Counted from the stretch's first letter, positions 24,701 to 36,417 are shown. The stretch: DNA of 64,000 nt from Trogon surrucura (GCA_020746105.1 CM036630.1:10521840-10585839), one strand, 5' to 3'. The notes: a model not told the origin generated them from the letters alone. Numbers and translations: made by a program.

Positions 24701-27700
24701 ATGTCAGCCAGAGGGAGAGGGCAGCGGATCAAAGGAAGCTCTCAGCTCGCCTTCTACTCCTGGAAAGGAGCTGTGCGGAGAAACTAGGGAGCTAGTGCCA
24801 GGGTCACTCAACTGGAGGAGCACTTCCCGTAGGGATCAGCAGCTGATAAGGTAGGTTAGTCAGCAGTTTCCTCTTCCCATCCTAAGAGCCAAGCTAGAAC
24901 CTGCTGCTTAGGAGAAAGCCTGCACTGTACAGGCTCCAAAAGCATCTGTCTGGGCGAGAGCCTTGCTGCTTCTCTCTGCCCTGGCTGCCAGCAGTGCGCA
25001 GAGATGCTGCAAATCCAGCACCTGTGCTGTGTTCAGAGTGAGTTTTAGGTAGGTCTGCAGGCAGGCCTTCTTAGGACAGCTTCCCTCTTTGGAAGGCATG
25101 AAAAGCTGTCACCAAATTCACAATTCCTTACCTCCCCGAGTGCTGGAGGAAGTGTTCTATGTTTAGGGTTGCGTAACTCTTTTGTTTGTCTTGTCACTAG
25201 GACGGAGGCACCAGAGGGCGTCGCTGCGCCATCGAGGCGGACATGAAGATGAAGAAATGATGCTGCAAGCAGACCGAAAATCCCAGCAGCCGGCACCCAG
25301 AGCTGGAGTGCAAGCAAGATGCTGGTAGCAGCTGGTGGAGGAGGAAGAGAAGCTGCAGGTCCATTCCTGCGACCTGATCCACCTTCTTGGCTTGCTCCTC
25401 TGGAAAGCAGTGTCTTGTCAGATTGTGTAACCCAAAGAAACTTCCCAGAGGGGAAGACTAGCCCCCTGCCTGTTTTAGGGCAGTCGTCTTGGGCTTCATC
25501 AGTGTTCTGGTGTTAGCTAGCAACTGGTGGCTCGTATGTACTGTAATGTGAAGTGTACAGATTTTTACTAGTGATGTGTAAATGTATATGTATATTAAAG
25601 TTGGAGAACAAATACAGTGTACAGTGTGCAGTGTCCTGAACATCGCACCTCTCTGCCATGAGGAACCCTGTTTTCATACAAGCGTGCATATCTGTCCTGA
25701 ATATCCGCAAGTACAACTCTCTTGCAGCTACCCATGCAGCACCCATGCATGGCACAGCTGTGACATTATAGAGACAATCTGTTAATCATGGGAATGTTGC
25801 ATAGTGCTTGGTTGGAGGGGAAAATTGCCTGCTTAAGTGTGTGAGAATATGGCACTGTTGTGATGGAGAAAGGAGATCTAACCATGACAAGATAAAAACC
25901 ACAGTCTTCTCGGAGCTTTCCTTAGAAGACCAATGTATTGAAATGTACCTTAAATTCTTTCCCCAGAGATATCTAAAGGGTACGCTAGTCAGTGAAAATC
26001 TGGAATTCCAGCAGCTGTAGGCATGCCCATACCTGCTGGTTTTATATTTACATCTGAGCTTGTGAACTGTTCCTCTACTGGAAGTTAATAGTTCTTTCCC
26101 TCAGCAGCACTGATGCTCAACTGGAGGTTTATTTTTTCTGTGACAATTTGCAAGTCGCCTTATTTTCTGCTCATATGACCTGTGAGGTAAAACTTGCGTA
26201 TTTTCTGCTTCCATGACCTTCCAGGGAAAAAAATAAAAAATGAAGCATTATCCTTCCTGGTGCTTGCAGCAGCTGGGAGTGGTCTACACTCTGTAGAGGG
26301 TGCAGCTTTCTGACACACAGGGTGCAGGAAACTTGAGTCACTGCGATTAACACTGGAGGGATCATTGCCTTGCTTAGGAAGAGCTTTTGATTTTCACAAA
26401 TTTTGTACTGAAGTTGGTTGTGCCTGCTGTATTGAGGTGATATTCAAGGTCAGGTTGGACAGGGCTCTGAGGAACCTGATCTAGTTGAAGATGTTCCTGC
26501 TCATTGCAGGGCACTAGATGACCTTTAAAGGTCCCTTCCGACTCAAAGCATTCTATGGTTCTAAGTTGGAAAGGAGCTCTGTGCATTTATATAGTCCAAC
26601 CTGCTGCTCCAAGCAGGGCCAACTTCAAAGGTAGACTGGGTTGCTTGGAGCCTTGTGTAGCAAAGTTTCAAAAATCTCCCGAGGATGGAGATTCCTTAAC
26701 CCCTCTGGACAATTTGTTTCAGTGCTTACCCACCCTCGTTTAGCACTCTTAATTTCCTTTGGTGCAGCTTGTGATCACTGCCTCCTCTCCTGTTGCTGTT
26801 GGCCACTGAGAAGAGTCTGGGTCCATCTCCTCTATAACACCTCTGCCCTGTCTTTGTCCCTGTTGAAAAATTGAAGTTGCAGCACATGGGAGGACATTTA
26901 TCGTGCCTACTAGTAGCTTGCTTTCATTATGGGAAGCATTGCAGTTCGTTCCTACCCTTGGTTTCTTCTCTTAACCAGGTGTTTTTCTCTCAAGGAGCCT
27001 TTTCACTTGTTCCGTGACATTTTAATAGCCTTTAATGATGTTTAAAATCTTTAAAAAAATCTAAGATACGATTTTCTCTACAGAGCCCCACTGCCTCTTT
27101 CCCAATTCATCCTCTCATGCTCTGACTGCTAATTCTGTTCTTGCTAATACTTTGTTCTAATCTGTCTAGTGCAGAGCTCAGGCTTACTGTGCTGCATCTC
27201 CCAACACCCACCCTTTTACAGATGGATAATAACAATCTTTCTGTTTTTCTTGCGCTGTAGCTAGTGTAAATGACAGGTTACACGGCATAGGTTTGGTCAT
27301 GTAATATTTAAGCTTCTTTAGGACTCACAAGTGAATCCCAACCGGTTCTAAGGTTTCCTCCCTCCTTCAAATCGTTCTAAAACCTCTCCTGTTGACATTT
27401 TAATTAGAAAGGCTCTCAGACCCATCCCAAGAGAAAGTCTTGTGTGTTCTCCTATGTGGCAACTGCTGATAATGATGATTAATTTGGGTTTTCCAACTGG
27501 CCCTATTTTCCGACAAGATGTTTGGTAGTGATCATGCGTCATCTCCACCGATCATCTGGCAGCTCTCTGCTTCTGATGTTTTTGATGAGATTTGTTGTTG
27601 TTGTTTGCTTTTATGTCTTTAGCAAATTGTTCTTCAAATTTTTTTGCCTACTTTTTGTGGACTCTACATTTCATTTGCTAGAGTTCAGGCTTTTATCATT

Positions 27701-30700
27701 TTGCTTGTTTTGACATGCAAGTTCATTTTAAAGACCGTCTTTTTTGTTTTTAACAGCTTTTTCTCATATTAGTGAGGGTTGCACAGTGTCTGATCTCTGC
27801 AAAGCAAACTAAACCTTTCCAATTTGATGAGAAGTCTTTGCTGGTGACTTATGTAGCCAACGTTAGAACTGTCAGGCAGTTCTTAACTGAAAGTTGAAGT
27901 CAGTATCATTTTGTCCCTTATTTTTTGTACAGAATTGGTATGGAAGCAGTCTGTAATTATTTCACTCATCCTGCTTGTCTCGCACTAATGCTGCCGTTCT
28001 GCTCTCTGGCATCTTGAATCTTCCAAGATTTAATAGAACTGAACATAAGGCCAAAGATCATTTTAATTGATGCTTATGCCCCAGTTCCCCAGGCTTCTTG
28101 ATTTTCAAGTGCTTATCCCTCTCCACTGGAGCACAGAAAAATGATCACAAGTGATTGGATTACCCCAGGCTAAGGCTTTTCTGTGCTTCAGCTGAGCTGC
28201 GGCGGCTGGTTCTACTGCTGGTGCAGGAAGGTGCTTTAGCCACAGGGTTGTTCTTCAGATGAAATCACAGTTTGCCCAGCACTCAGCTGGCAGCTGAGAG
28301 CAGGTAGTGTCATCTCTTACCTCGTCAAATTTTATCTACTTCTGCTGAAGTTAACTCTGAAGGAGGTTTTAGGAGGATGACCTTTCAGATCCTAGTTCTG
28401 CTTGTACATTCATAAAATGAGCAGTTTTCTCATCCCAAGCCCAATGGATTCCTTATTTCTCCCATTTATGCACCGTAAGCTGTATTTGTAGCTGTGCTAG
28501 CAGTCCTCAGAGTGCAAAAGGAAGTCAGTGAGGAATGTGCTTGTTCAAAACTCTGGGAAAATTAGGTTGTACATAATTAACTGGAAACTCTTAAAGACTG
28601 CTAATTAATGCATAGAATTCTCCATAGGTATGGCATCCGGGCAGCTGAGTTCAGTGGCAAGATACAGATTTTTCTACCAGCCTTTACTATTCTTACTGTG
28701 ACTCTGCAAGCAACTGCCTAGGCTTAGAGAAATCATAGTGGGCTTGTGCAGTAGAAGACACTTAGGCATGGACTGATGAACAGAGATGAAATGAATGAGT
28801 TCTTCCTTCTTAAGAGAGTGCTAACTTTTATTTTATAAAATGTGCAGAACTGTCCCCTGTCAGTGTGTGACTGTGCATGGTTATAATTCTTCTGGCTCTG
28901 GTACACAAGTTATCACCATCCAGCTAAATCACATCTGTCACTTTCAAAACAAAGTATCTGTAGTGTTTGTAATAAATACTAAAAGTTTTCAAGGGGCAAC
29001 AAAAGGAATTTCAGTGAGTTGTCCTTGGAGTCACTAGTTGTTCACAGCTGCCAGCAGCACAGGAGCCCCAGCATGACTTGCTTTGAACTTGCTGCTGGAT
29101 ACCTTTGGTGCCTTAAACATGTAGCAGCGAACAAAGCCACGTGCTCCTAACCAGCTCAGCATCTCCCAGGCACAGTAACCCACTGACCCCTGGGCAGGGG
29201 AGAGCACAGCAAAAGCACCAGAAAAGCTGAAATTCAGTGTTCTCAAATGTCAGCTCGTGTTGCAGAGCAACAGCCCTGCCACGTGCTGCGAAGTGCAGGC
29301 TCAGGTGTAGACTGCTCACCTCACGGAGTCCTTCCCATGCTCCCACTTTCTGAGTCTGTGGGGAAGTGACCTGGGCTTTGGAGTGCAGGATCAGCATACA
29401 AAAAAATTACTGTCTCTCTCTTTATGTTTGCAGATGGGCCATGCCTCAGTGTGCTCAGGGTCTGAGATGGAGTCTTCCAGCGAGGCAGAGAAGAGCAGTG
29501 ACTTCCAGTCTCTTCTCAGCTGGGATTCAAGCCTGGATCTGGATGTGAGGAGCTGGAGGAATACTGAAGAGGTGGCCATGGGGAAGCTAGAGGAGAGCAG
29601 CCAAGAGACAGACCAGGAGTTGGAGTTCAGTGAGGCTCTCTGGGAGGATGACAGTGAAGATTACCAAAAGGCAGAGAGGCCACGTGAAAGCGACAGTTTT
29701 CTCCAGTTGTTCTCAGAGGTGGGGCTGTTTGGATGACAGGAAAGCGGGTAGCGTAGTTCAGGCCCTTGTGAAACACGAGGATTTTCAGAGCTTCCACCAT
29801 CCCTACACACAGAAACAGTCTAGGGGAGGAGCAAATGCCCTGAGTTCCCTTCTCCCTGTCCAGAGCCCTTCATCCCATTTCAAGGCAGCCGCTGCTTTGG
29901 CAAAACACAGCTCACCCTATAGCACTGAGATGTCAGTGAACTGACACTGCAATAACAACACAGGGCTTCATCAGAAGATTTTGCAAGGATTCCTAAAAAT
30001 GGAAAGGCGTTCGTGAGTGAAAGCAAAAATAGCATCTGTGCTGGTTATTTCTTCTTCTTTTGCTTTCACTATTTGAAGTGATAAATCTCTGTGTTGCAGG
30101 TAACCCAGATGATGGAACCTCTCCGCATTAGCAGCACAGAGCCATCACAGACTCACTGGGGTTATTGTGGCTCTGGGAAGCAGGGTGATGGGGAAGATGT
30201 GAGGTGCCAGAGAAAGACCACAGGAACAGCAGTCTCAGGAGCAGAGGCAAGTCAACTACACATCCTGGCAGAAGATGAGAAGGAACAATTTCTGGGAAGA
30301 GAGGTAAAGGAGGGGTGATCCTAAGAAAGCCTCTGGTCCTGGATGAGAGACAAGAGACAGCAAAGGAGATCAGCTCTAGGAGAGATGGGGAAGTCCCAGC
30401 TCCAGGTGGGGAGACGGGGTCAGAGAGGAAGAGACAGCAAGGAGGGGAATGCAAAAGAAATGGATGAGGAGAAGGATGTTTTTTATGGCTGGATATGTGT
30501 CTTTATGAACAGGAATCTTGTTACAGATCAAACCCTCAGATGTGAGTTGGAGGAATTGCTCCTTGGCAGTGTAAAGGTGACTCATGAGAGCTGGCAGTCT
30601 GCTCTTAGGTTTAAGGCAAGACTGAAATACTTGCCTTGTTCTAATTGCTGTGTTATGCAGCGCGCAGCTTGGCTGGTTCCAGGCCCACGTGGCTGTGATA

Positions 30701-33700
30701 GCAATAACCATCTGCCCCTGGAGACTGTCATGTCTTGGAAGCAGGCACTGTCTAGCCTGGGTTTGCATCAGTTCTGAGTCTAGGGAGGCTGTGGGGTCCC
30801 ACCAGCCTGTAAGGTGTTACTGGGACAGGTAACACAGCAGTGGAAGAACAGTGCCATTTTTCCACACTTCCGTTTGTTCATTTGCAAACTTAGCCACTGG
30901 AGATAGAAATGACTTTCAGGGTTCTCACATTTCATTTGCTCAGCCAGGGTGATGTTATTCCCAGCAGATCCCTCACCATTCTGGTGGCCAAAGCCAAACA
31001 GCACAGTCTCCACTTTCTTCCTGAGCAGTCTTCTCTGTGCTTCAGATCTGCTGAGGATTCTCAGGCGTTCCTGCACTGGAGTGCACTTCTGGACTCCAAA
31101 AAGCCTCTTTCCCTGCACTCACGACTCTCTACATTTTATTGGCAAATCACTATAACAGCACCACTATAACTCTCCTCCCTAGCTGAGTCTATTCTCTGTC
31201 ATATTCATGTGGGAGTTTGTAAGGAAACAGCCTTGTTGCACTCTAGGGGATCCTGTTATTTGTGTCTTGAGCTTTAACAAGCCTGAGGCAGTCTTACCTC
31301 AGCTTACCTCAGCCCTCTCTACATCCATGACTGTTCCCAGAAAAGCAGACAGACACAGCACTGGGCACCAGTCAGCTCCACTGTGTTTGTGTTAGCCAGA
31401 GGTGGTTGTGATCCAGGAGATCAGACCCAGCTGTTACTGGAGTGCTGGGCAGCACCGTGAAGTTCTGAATAAGGTCAAATGTCATCCTCCAAAATAAGAG
31501 AGAGCGAGCTAGCTCACAGCTAAGATTGGATGCAGTAAAGGAATGTGCAGCAGGATTCAGGTGATGAGCTGCCATTTTAGACATATCTTCCTTCCCCTCT
31601 GTGCTTTTCAGGAAGAGACTCGAGGGACACCTGGAGAAAACGTTTTAGGTGAGCTGCATCCACAGGAGATGAGTAATCAGACCCAGGATCGAAGTGACAG
31701 TGATCACACCTCAGCAGCCCCCGTGCTGGACTTGAGCCCTGCCAACACGCAGCTGTAAGTTCCTTCTGCTCTCTCACAGGCACAGAATTGTTTCCCTTGT
31801 CTCACATGAGAACAAGTGTGTGGCACGAGTTACCTCCAGGAAGGTGAGACAGCCAAGCAGAACAGGAGGGAAGGAGGTAACTTGTGCTCTCTCTGTAGAT
31901 CTGCCAGCATTTGGGGACATTGTTCCTAAGATGAAATGAGTAGGGTAGTGATTAAATAAGAGATTAAATGGGAAATGCATGTTTCCTCAAGGCAGCTATG
32001 CCCTTTGTGACCTGGGCATCGTGCTTTGTCAGGCAATGTCCAGTCCAGCTCCTAAGAGAGACATTATCAGGCCCCTTTAGGCAGGTGCAGGTGTGTCAGT
32101 CACATGAAGGCTCTGCCATGTGTGACCCCCTGGGCTGCCTTTCAAAGAAAAAACATAGATTTCTGGGCGATGAGAAACTGAACTGAAAACACCTCAGTAA
32201 GGTTCTAAACTTCAGAGGTGCACGAGCTGTTCTATGCAATTTGATCCTGCCCTTTAGAGCTGCTCAGCTCAGCTCTCCATTCTATCTGTTGCCCTGCATC
32301 ATCCTGCATTCTGGATGCTTAGTTGTTCAGATGCAGAACACTTCCACCATCTCTTTCTGAGAGGCTCTGCATGACTCCAGGAAAGGATCTTTGAGCTTCA
32401 TCCACCTGGATGTGGTGGGCGCTAGCAGAACTGCCACCTCCTACTTCGTCCCGAGTGTGACGATCTGGCAATATATTCCCTCCACAGGGTGCAGCTGAGC
32501 TGGGATAACCCCCTGCAGTATTTGCTCTTCAAAAGAACTCTCCTGTCCATCTGGAAGGTGATAGCCAGTCACAGGTATGTGGGGGCAAAGGGGTGGATTG
32601 ACATGGCTCCTGTACACATCACCCAGAGCTCCAGCTCCTGTGTCATCAGACCTTGTCCTCTTCTCCAGAAGCTGGCTTGTCTCTCCACGGCTGTGCTGCT
32701 GGCTGTCCTCGCAGCAAGAACAGCTGCGTGCTGCAAAACTGGAGAGAACTCTCCATATTTATTTCCTCTGTTTAATGTGGCAGAGCCCAAGTGTTGCTTC
32801 CTACACAGCTGGCACAGGCAGCTTCAGCGAGGGGCTCAGCCCCCTCCTATGCCGAGTCGTGCCAGGCACCGAATTCTGGCTGCTGCTAAGCGGCCACGGC
32901 CCTCGTGGCAAGCAGGAAGAGGCAAACACTGGTCCATGTTGCAATGCTGTCTTTGGTGAAGAGGCGGACAGAGTTCATTCTTTGTGCTTCTCCCTGTAGA
33001 TACAGTGGCCTGTTCCTGAAGGCAGTGTCAGAGAAACAAGCCCCTGGATACAGCGATGTGGTGAAGAGGTGAGTTTGTGGAGGAGGTGCTTGCTAGTTGA
33101 TTTCTCTCTGTTTTTTTGTCTTCTCTGGTTTCCAAAGGGCCATGTGATACAGTTTCCTTTGTCCTTTTCCAGAGTTTGGCTGTCACCAGCATCTCTCACT
33201 GACTTATATTAAAATTCCCTTCTGGGTGATTAGAGCCTGGAAGTTTGCACTGATTCAGGAACTGATAAGAACTGTGCCTGCCTTTTGCTGGCATTGCTGG
33301 GCTGACTTACTCCAGGCACAGTCCATGCAGCCATAAGCCCTGCCTAGGCTGGGGATTCAGCTTCTGCAGCTCAGCAGTCTCTTTTCTCCATGCTGGAACC
33401 GTGTGCCTCGGTCGATACCGTCTCCTCAGCCACTGCTTGCTCTCCTGATATTTTACTCTCAGTGGAGAAGTGGGTCATAAGAATATTTCCCAGAGAGATC
33501 AAGGGCATTTTTTAGAGCTGAATCATACTCTATTCTGGTCACAGTTGTCGTCTCTGCAGCCATTCATTTTCTCATTCTGTCAAAATAAGGACAGTAATAT
33601 TTATTCTCCGTCATGTTCCCCTTATCAGCACTGCTATTTTTGCTAGTGGCACCATTTGATTGTAAGGGGGTTTAATAGATAACCTATTTTAGTAACTTTT

Positions 33701-34260
33701 CTTTCTCCACTAAGACCTGAGCTGACTTCACAAAGACTAATTACTAGAATTGCTCTGCTTGCCTTCTCTGGAGCTAAACATCGAATTTTTTTTAGAGGTG
33801 ACTGCTAATGACCTGCCAAGTTGATGGGACAGCAAGTGTCGCATTGGCTAAACTTGTCTGACTTAGACAAAAACCATTTCTCACTCCTCCTCTTTGTCCT
33901 GAGCAATAAAATTGATTGAAAATAGCTGGGCCATGCTGAGACAAGAATAAGCACATTCATGCAGAGCCTGAAGAATGCCTGGATGTGGGTTGCAATTTCA
34001 TTTTCCTTCTGTCTATCTTCTGTAGACCCATGGATTTGACCAGCATAAAGAGAAGGCTGTCAAAGGGACACATCCAGTCCATGATCCAGTTCCAGCGTGA
34101 CCTGATGCTCATGTTCCAGAACGCGGTGATGTACAACAGCTTCGACCACCACGTGCACCACATGGCCACAGAGATGCAGCGAGAGGTCTTGGAGCAGCTG
34201 CAGATGTTGGCTGAAGCCCTCCTGTGCTCAAGCGACAGGCTGGGGTGGGAGAGAAGGTAA
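9693..34260 (+). CDS. BRD8: Bromodomain-containing protein 8, long two-bromodomain form
   Basis: Subunit of the TIP60/NuA4 histone acetyltransferase complex; reads acetylated histones in the nucleus. Exons: 9693-9711, 10003-10099, 10753-10822, 11837-11886, 12922-13044, 13188-13268, 13711-13775, 14376-14512, 14916-15131, 16388-16532, 17704-17913, 18332-18612, 19118-19579, 19958-20051, 20260-20306, 20667-20881, 21172-21264, 21467-21535, 22247-22424, 23070-23174, 24029-24073, 29434-29718, 30100-30303, 31612-31754, 32488-32574, 33000-33068, 34026-34260. They give 1274 aa in frame. The N-terminal 70 residues look SANT/Myb-like (WSIREKLCLASSVM). A coiled coil and basic stretch follow (residues about 80-165). 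An LSELL nuclear-receptor box is near residue 270. Bromodomain 1 spans about 775-885 and bromodomain 2 about 1150-1254; both keep the acetyl-lysine Asn in AVMYNS. The last exon reads through to TAA at 34258-34260. Exon 9 (216 nt, both ends in phase 0) can be skipped without changing frame, as in human isoforms. Confidence 0.93.
25201..25260 (+). CDS. BRD8: BRD8 alternative terminal exon (short isoform)
   Basis: A tcactag acceptor at 25194-25200 opens a 19-codon exon, DGGTRGRR to MKMKK, then TGA. Joined after exon 20 (ends 23174, phase 0), it gives a 938-aa protein with a single bromodomain. The human short BRD8 form, as I recall it, ends in the same residues. The long form instead uses the 45-nt exon at 24029-24073 and continues. 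A poly(A) signal lies about 330 bases downstream. Confidence 0.88.
   Translation, partial: DGGTRGRRCAIEADMKMKK
25594..25599 (+). terminator. Poly(A) signal of the short BRD8 transcript
   Basis: ATTAAA, about 330 bases past the short-form stop at 25258-25260 and followed by a GT-rich stretch (acagtgtacagtgtgcagtg). It fits cleavage at about 25615 and marks an internal end within the long-form gene. Confidence 0.65.
26438..26563 (+). mobile_element. CR1 LINE fragment, 3' end
   Basis: About 125 bases match the 3' end of avian CR1 as I know it: ggctctgaggaacctgatct, then actagatgacctttaaaggt, then the octamer-like tail attctatggttcta. It is in sense orientation, strongly 5'-truncated, and inactive. 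Confidence 0.85.
26564..26880 (-). mobile_element. CR1 LINE fragment, opposite orientation
   Basis: It reads as the reverse complement of the CR1 3' region. Recognisable blocks are agtccaacctgctgctcc, gatggagattcc with a following ctctggacaatttgtttcag, and gagaagagtctgggtccatc. It directly abuts the previous fragment in inverted orientation. The 5' boundary near 26880 is approximate. Confidence 0.8.
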
Positions 34261-34869
34261 CAAGCCACATCTGAGGCCTGTTTCTTTTGGAGCAGTGTTG
34301 TCTCCCTGGCTCAAGAGGTCTGCTGAGGCTCGGGGGACCTGCCAACACTGCAGCCGTGGCCTTCAGCAGACTTAGTTATCCCCCAGTGGTGCCTGCCAGG
34401 TTGGTGGGGTAAGGAACAAAGCAGTTTCTGGGAGGGGCACTGCAAGGGAAACCTGCAGCGTAGCCCTGCCGTGAGAAAACGTTCCCTGGGACGAAAAAAA
34501 ATGGGAGGAAATCATCTTTGGGACCAGCCGGGCCGACTCGGGGCCCAGCCCTGCGGAGGGGGCTGCCCGCGCAGGCAGGGCGCTGCCGGAGCCCCGGTGC
34601 CGCCGCCGTCCCTCTGCGCGGGCGGCGTTGCCGTGTCGGGGGCGGGAGCGGGCTCGGCGCTGCCGGCGCCTCAGGCCGTGAGGGCAGCGCCCCGCAGTAA
34701 AGACCGCGCCGGTAAGGGTTGTTCCCGCGCGTCTCGCACCCGCGCCCGGGGCAGCTGGGGGTGCCGGGGCAGCTGGGGGTGCCGGGGCGGGGCGGGCCCG
34801 GCGGGAGCCGCGGGGCGGGAGTGGGGCCGCGGGGCGGGCGGGGCCGCCGGCCGGGAGCCCGCGGGGACG
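34261..34869 (+). other. BRD8 3' end and start of the NHP2 CpG island
   Basis: No canonical AATAAA follows the BRD8 long-form stop before the sequence turns very GC-rich at about 34.5 kb. The long-form 3' UTR must be short or use a non-canonical signal. A direct repeat of an 18-base unit (ggggcagctgggggtgcc) occurs twice at about 34748-34783. Frames stay open across the island, but only because it lacks stops. Confidence 0.45.
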
Positions 34870-35010
34870 CCGCTCGCCATTGGCCGGCGCGGTGGGCGGG
34901 CAGCGTCGGGAGGGGATGCCGATTGGCCGGCGGGGGACCTGTCTGCCGTCAGTAGGGCGTCCCAAGCAGCGCGTGCCCCGGAAGCGGAAGCGGCGAGCAG
35001 CGGAGGGGTC
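34870..35010 (+). promoter_or_regulatory. NHP2 promoter: twin inverted CCAAT boxes and tandem ETS sites
   Basis: ATTGGCCGGCG-like blocks occur at 34879 and 34922, giving two inverted CCAAT boxes 43 bases apart. CCGGAAGCGGAAG at 34978-34990 provides two overlapping ETS/GABP-type sites about 25 bases before the start codon. There is no TATA box. This is typical of a ribosome-biogenesis housekeeping promoter. Confidence 0.65.
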
Positions 35011-36315
35011 ATGGCGCGGGAGAAGCAGGTGGAAGCCGAGGCGGAGGCGACTCCCGAGCTCTCGTACCGGGAGCAGCTCGACTACCTGAACCCCATCGCG
35101 CAGCCGCTCGCCTCTCGCAAGCTGACGCGCAAGCTCTACAAGTGCATCAGGAAAGGTCTGGCGGGCGCCAAGGCTTAGGGGGGCCGGAGCGGGAGGGACC
35201 GGGCCGCGGCGGCGGAGCCCCCTCACGGCGCGATTCTCTTGCAGCGGCCAAGCACAAGCAGATCCGTCGTGGCGTGAAGGAGGTCCAGAAGTTCATCAAC
35301 AAGGGCGAGAAGGGGTAAGCGTTGCCCCGGCCATTCTGCCCCGGCCCGGCCCGGCCCAGCCACTGACGTGGGTTTTCCCCTGCAGGATCACGGTGCTGGC
35401 CGGCGACACGCTGCCTATCGATGTGTACTGCCACATCCCCATCATGTGCGAGGACAGGAACCTCCCCTACGCTTACGTCCCTTCCAAATCGGTAAAGGCT
35501 GGGGCCTCATGGATCGTAGGAACCAGTCCCGGCAAAAGGGAAGCTGGTGGGCAGCACTTGGCCCAGGCTGTGATAAGAGCCATCGTGGGCAGGTGCAAAC
35601 GTGGTGCCGAGTAAAGCACCGAGTGCTTGTTTGTAGTCAGGGCATGAATGAGACAGAAGGGTCATGGTGCAGATATAGGGGTGTTCCCTGGTGGGACCAC
35701 AGAACTACTTGCCATACTTGTATCCCTGCAGCTCTTGGGGACAGGAGCTCTCCATGATAGAGCCAGAACAAATTTTTATACTCTCAGTTGTGAGCTGGGA
35801 CCTGCCTGAGGAAAGAAAGAAATGAGACACGGGGCAAGGAAGGTGTGGTGTTGGTGGGATGTTGTCCCGTTTGTAGCCTAGAAGCTGAGGGAGTGGGGTT
35901 GGTGTGTTTGGGACTTCATCTCCACAAGGAGTACTGCGTGTGAGGCAGGTGCTAGACCCCTGTCGTGTGTCCCAGGCTGGCACCGCGCTCCAGAAGTGAG
36001 AGTCAACCTGGGAAAAGAGTTTTTTAAACCCAGTGTGAGTCCAGAGGGCTTGGGCTTGAAGGGCTTGCAGAGATATCTTCCCTGTGTGAGACCAGGGTGC
36101 AAAGTGTGTTGGCTGGGTGTCAGGCCTCCCTCCTGGGGGGGACCCAGCACCCCCAAGCCTCCTCCATGGCCTCTCTCTTGTTTCTACAGGACCTCGGAGC
36201 CGCAGCTGGCTCAAAGCGCCCGACCTGCGTTATCATGATCAAGCCTCACGAGGAGTACCAGGAAACCTATGATGAGTGCTTGGAGGAGGTAGAGGCCCTG
36301 CCCCTGCCGCTGTGA
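35011..36315 (+). CDS. NHP2: H/ACA ribonucleoprotein subunit NHP2
   Basis: L7Ae-family protein of the H/ACA snoRNP with dyskerin, NOP10 and GAR1. It directs pseudouridylation of rRNA and snRNA and is part of telomerase RNP, in nucleoli and Cajal bodies. Exons: 35011-35155, 35245-35314, 35386-35491, 36190-36315, giving 148 aa (human 153). The order is a variable acidic N-terminus, then NPIAQPLASRKLTRKLYKCI, RGVKEVQKF, VLAGDTLPIDVYCH, CEDRNLPYAYVPSK and GSKRPTCVIMIKP, ending LPLPL. All are characteristic of NHP2. ATG at 35011 is chosen because the protein then has the family length, although the frame stays open upstream. I searched its 698-base third intron by eye for a snoRNA and saw none. 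Confidence 0.95.
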
Positions 36316-36417
36316 AGAGCGGGGCACGGCAGGCTGTGCTGCAGGGCGAGGACGGGTCCTCCTCTCCCTCCTTGTAGGGAGGGCACTCACCGGGGAATGT
36401 TGAGCGCTGTGGGGGTG

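Larger units (their letters stand above)
25620..29433 (+). other. BRD8: Long BRD8 intron past the short-form 3' end
   Basis: This is the bulk of the intron between 24073 and 29434 used by the long form. Apart from two CR1 fragments at 26438-26880 it holds no feature I recognise. It contains no open frame that looks coding and no clear RNA gene. T-rich tracts around 27.6-27.8 kb are low complexity. Confidence 0.5.

Noticed and set aside
34026..34260. A separate bromodomain gene between BRD8 and NHP2
   Set aside because: The exons at 29434-34260 join in frame to BRD8 exon 21, and the protein matches the long human BRD8 form, so this is the BRD8 C-terminus and not a new gene.
35492..36189. Intron-hosted snoRNA in NHP2
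   Set aside because: I looked for C/D boxes and for H/ACA hinge and tail motifs and found no convincing set.
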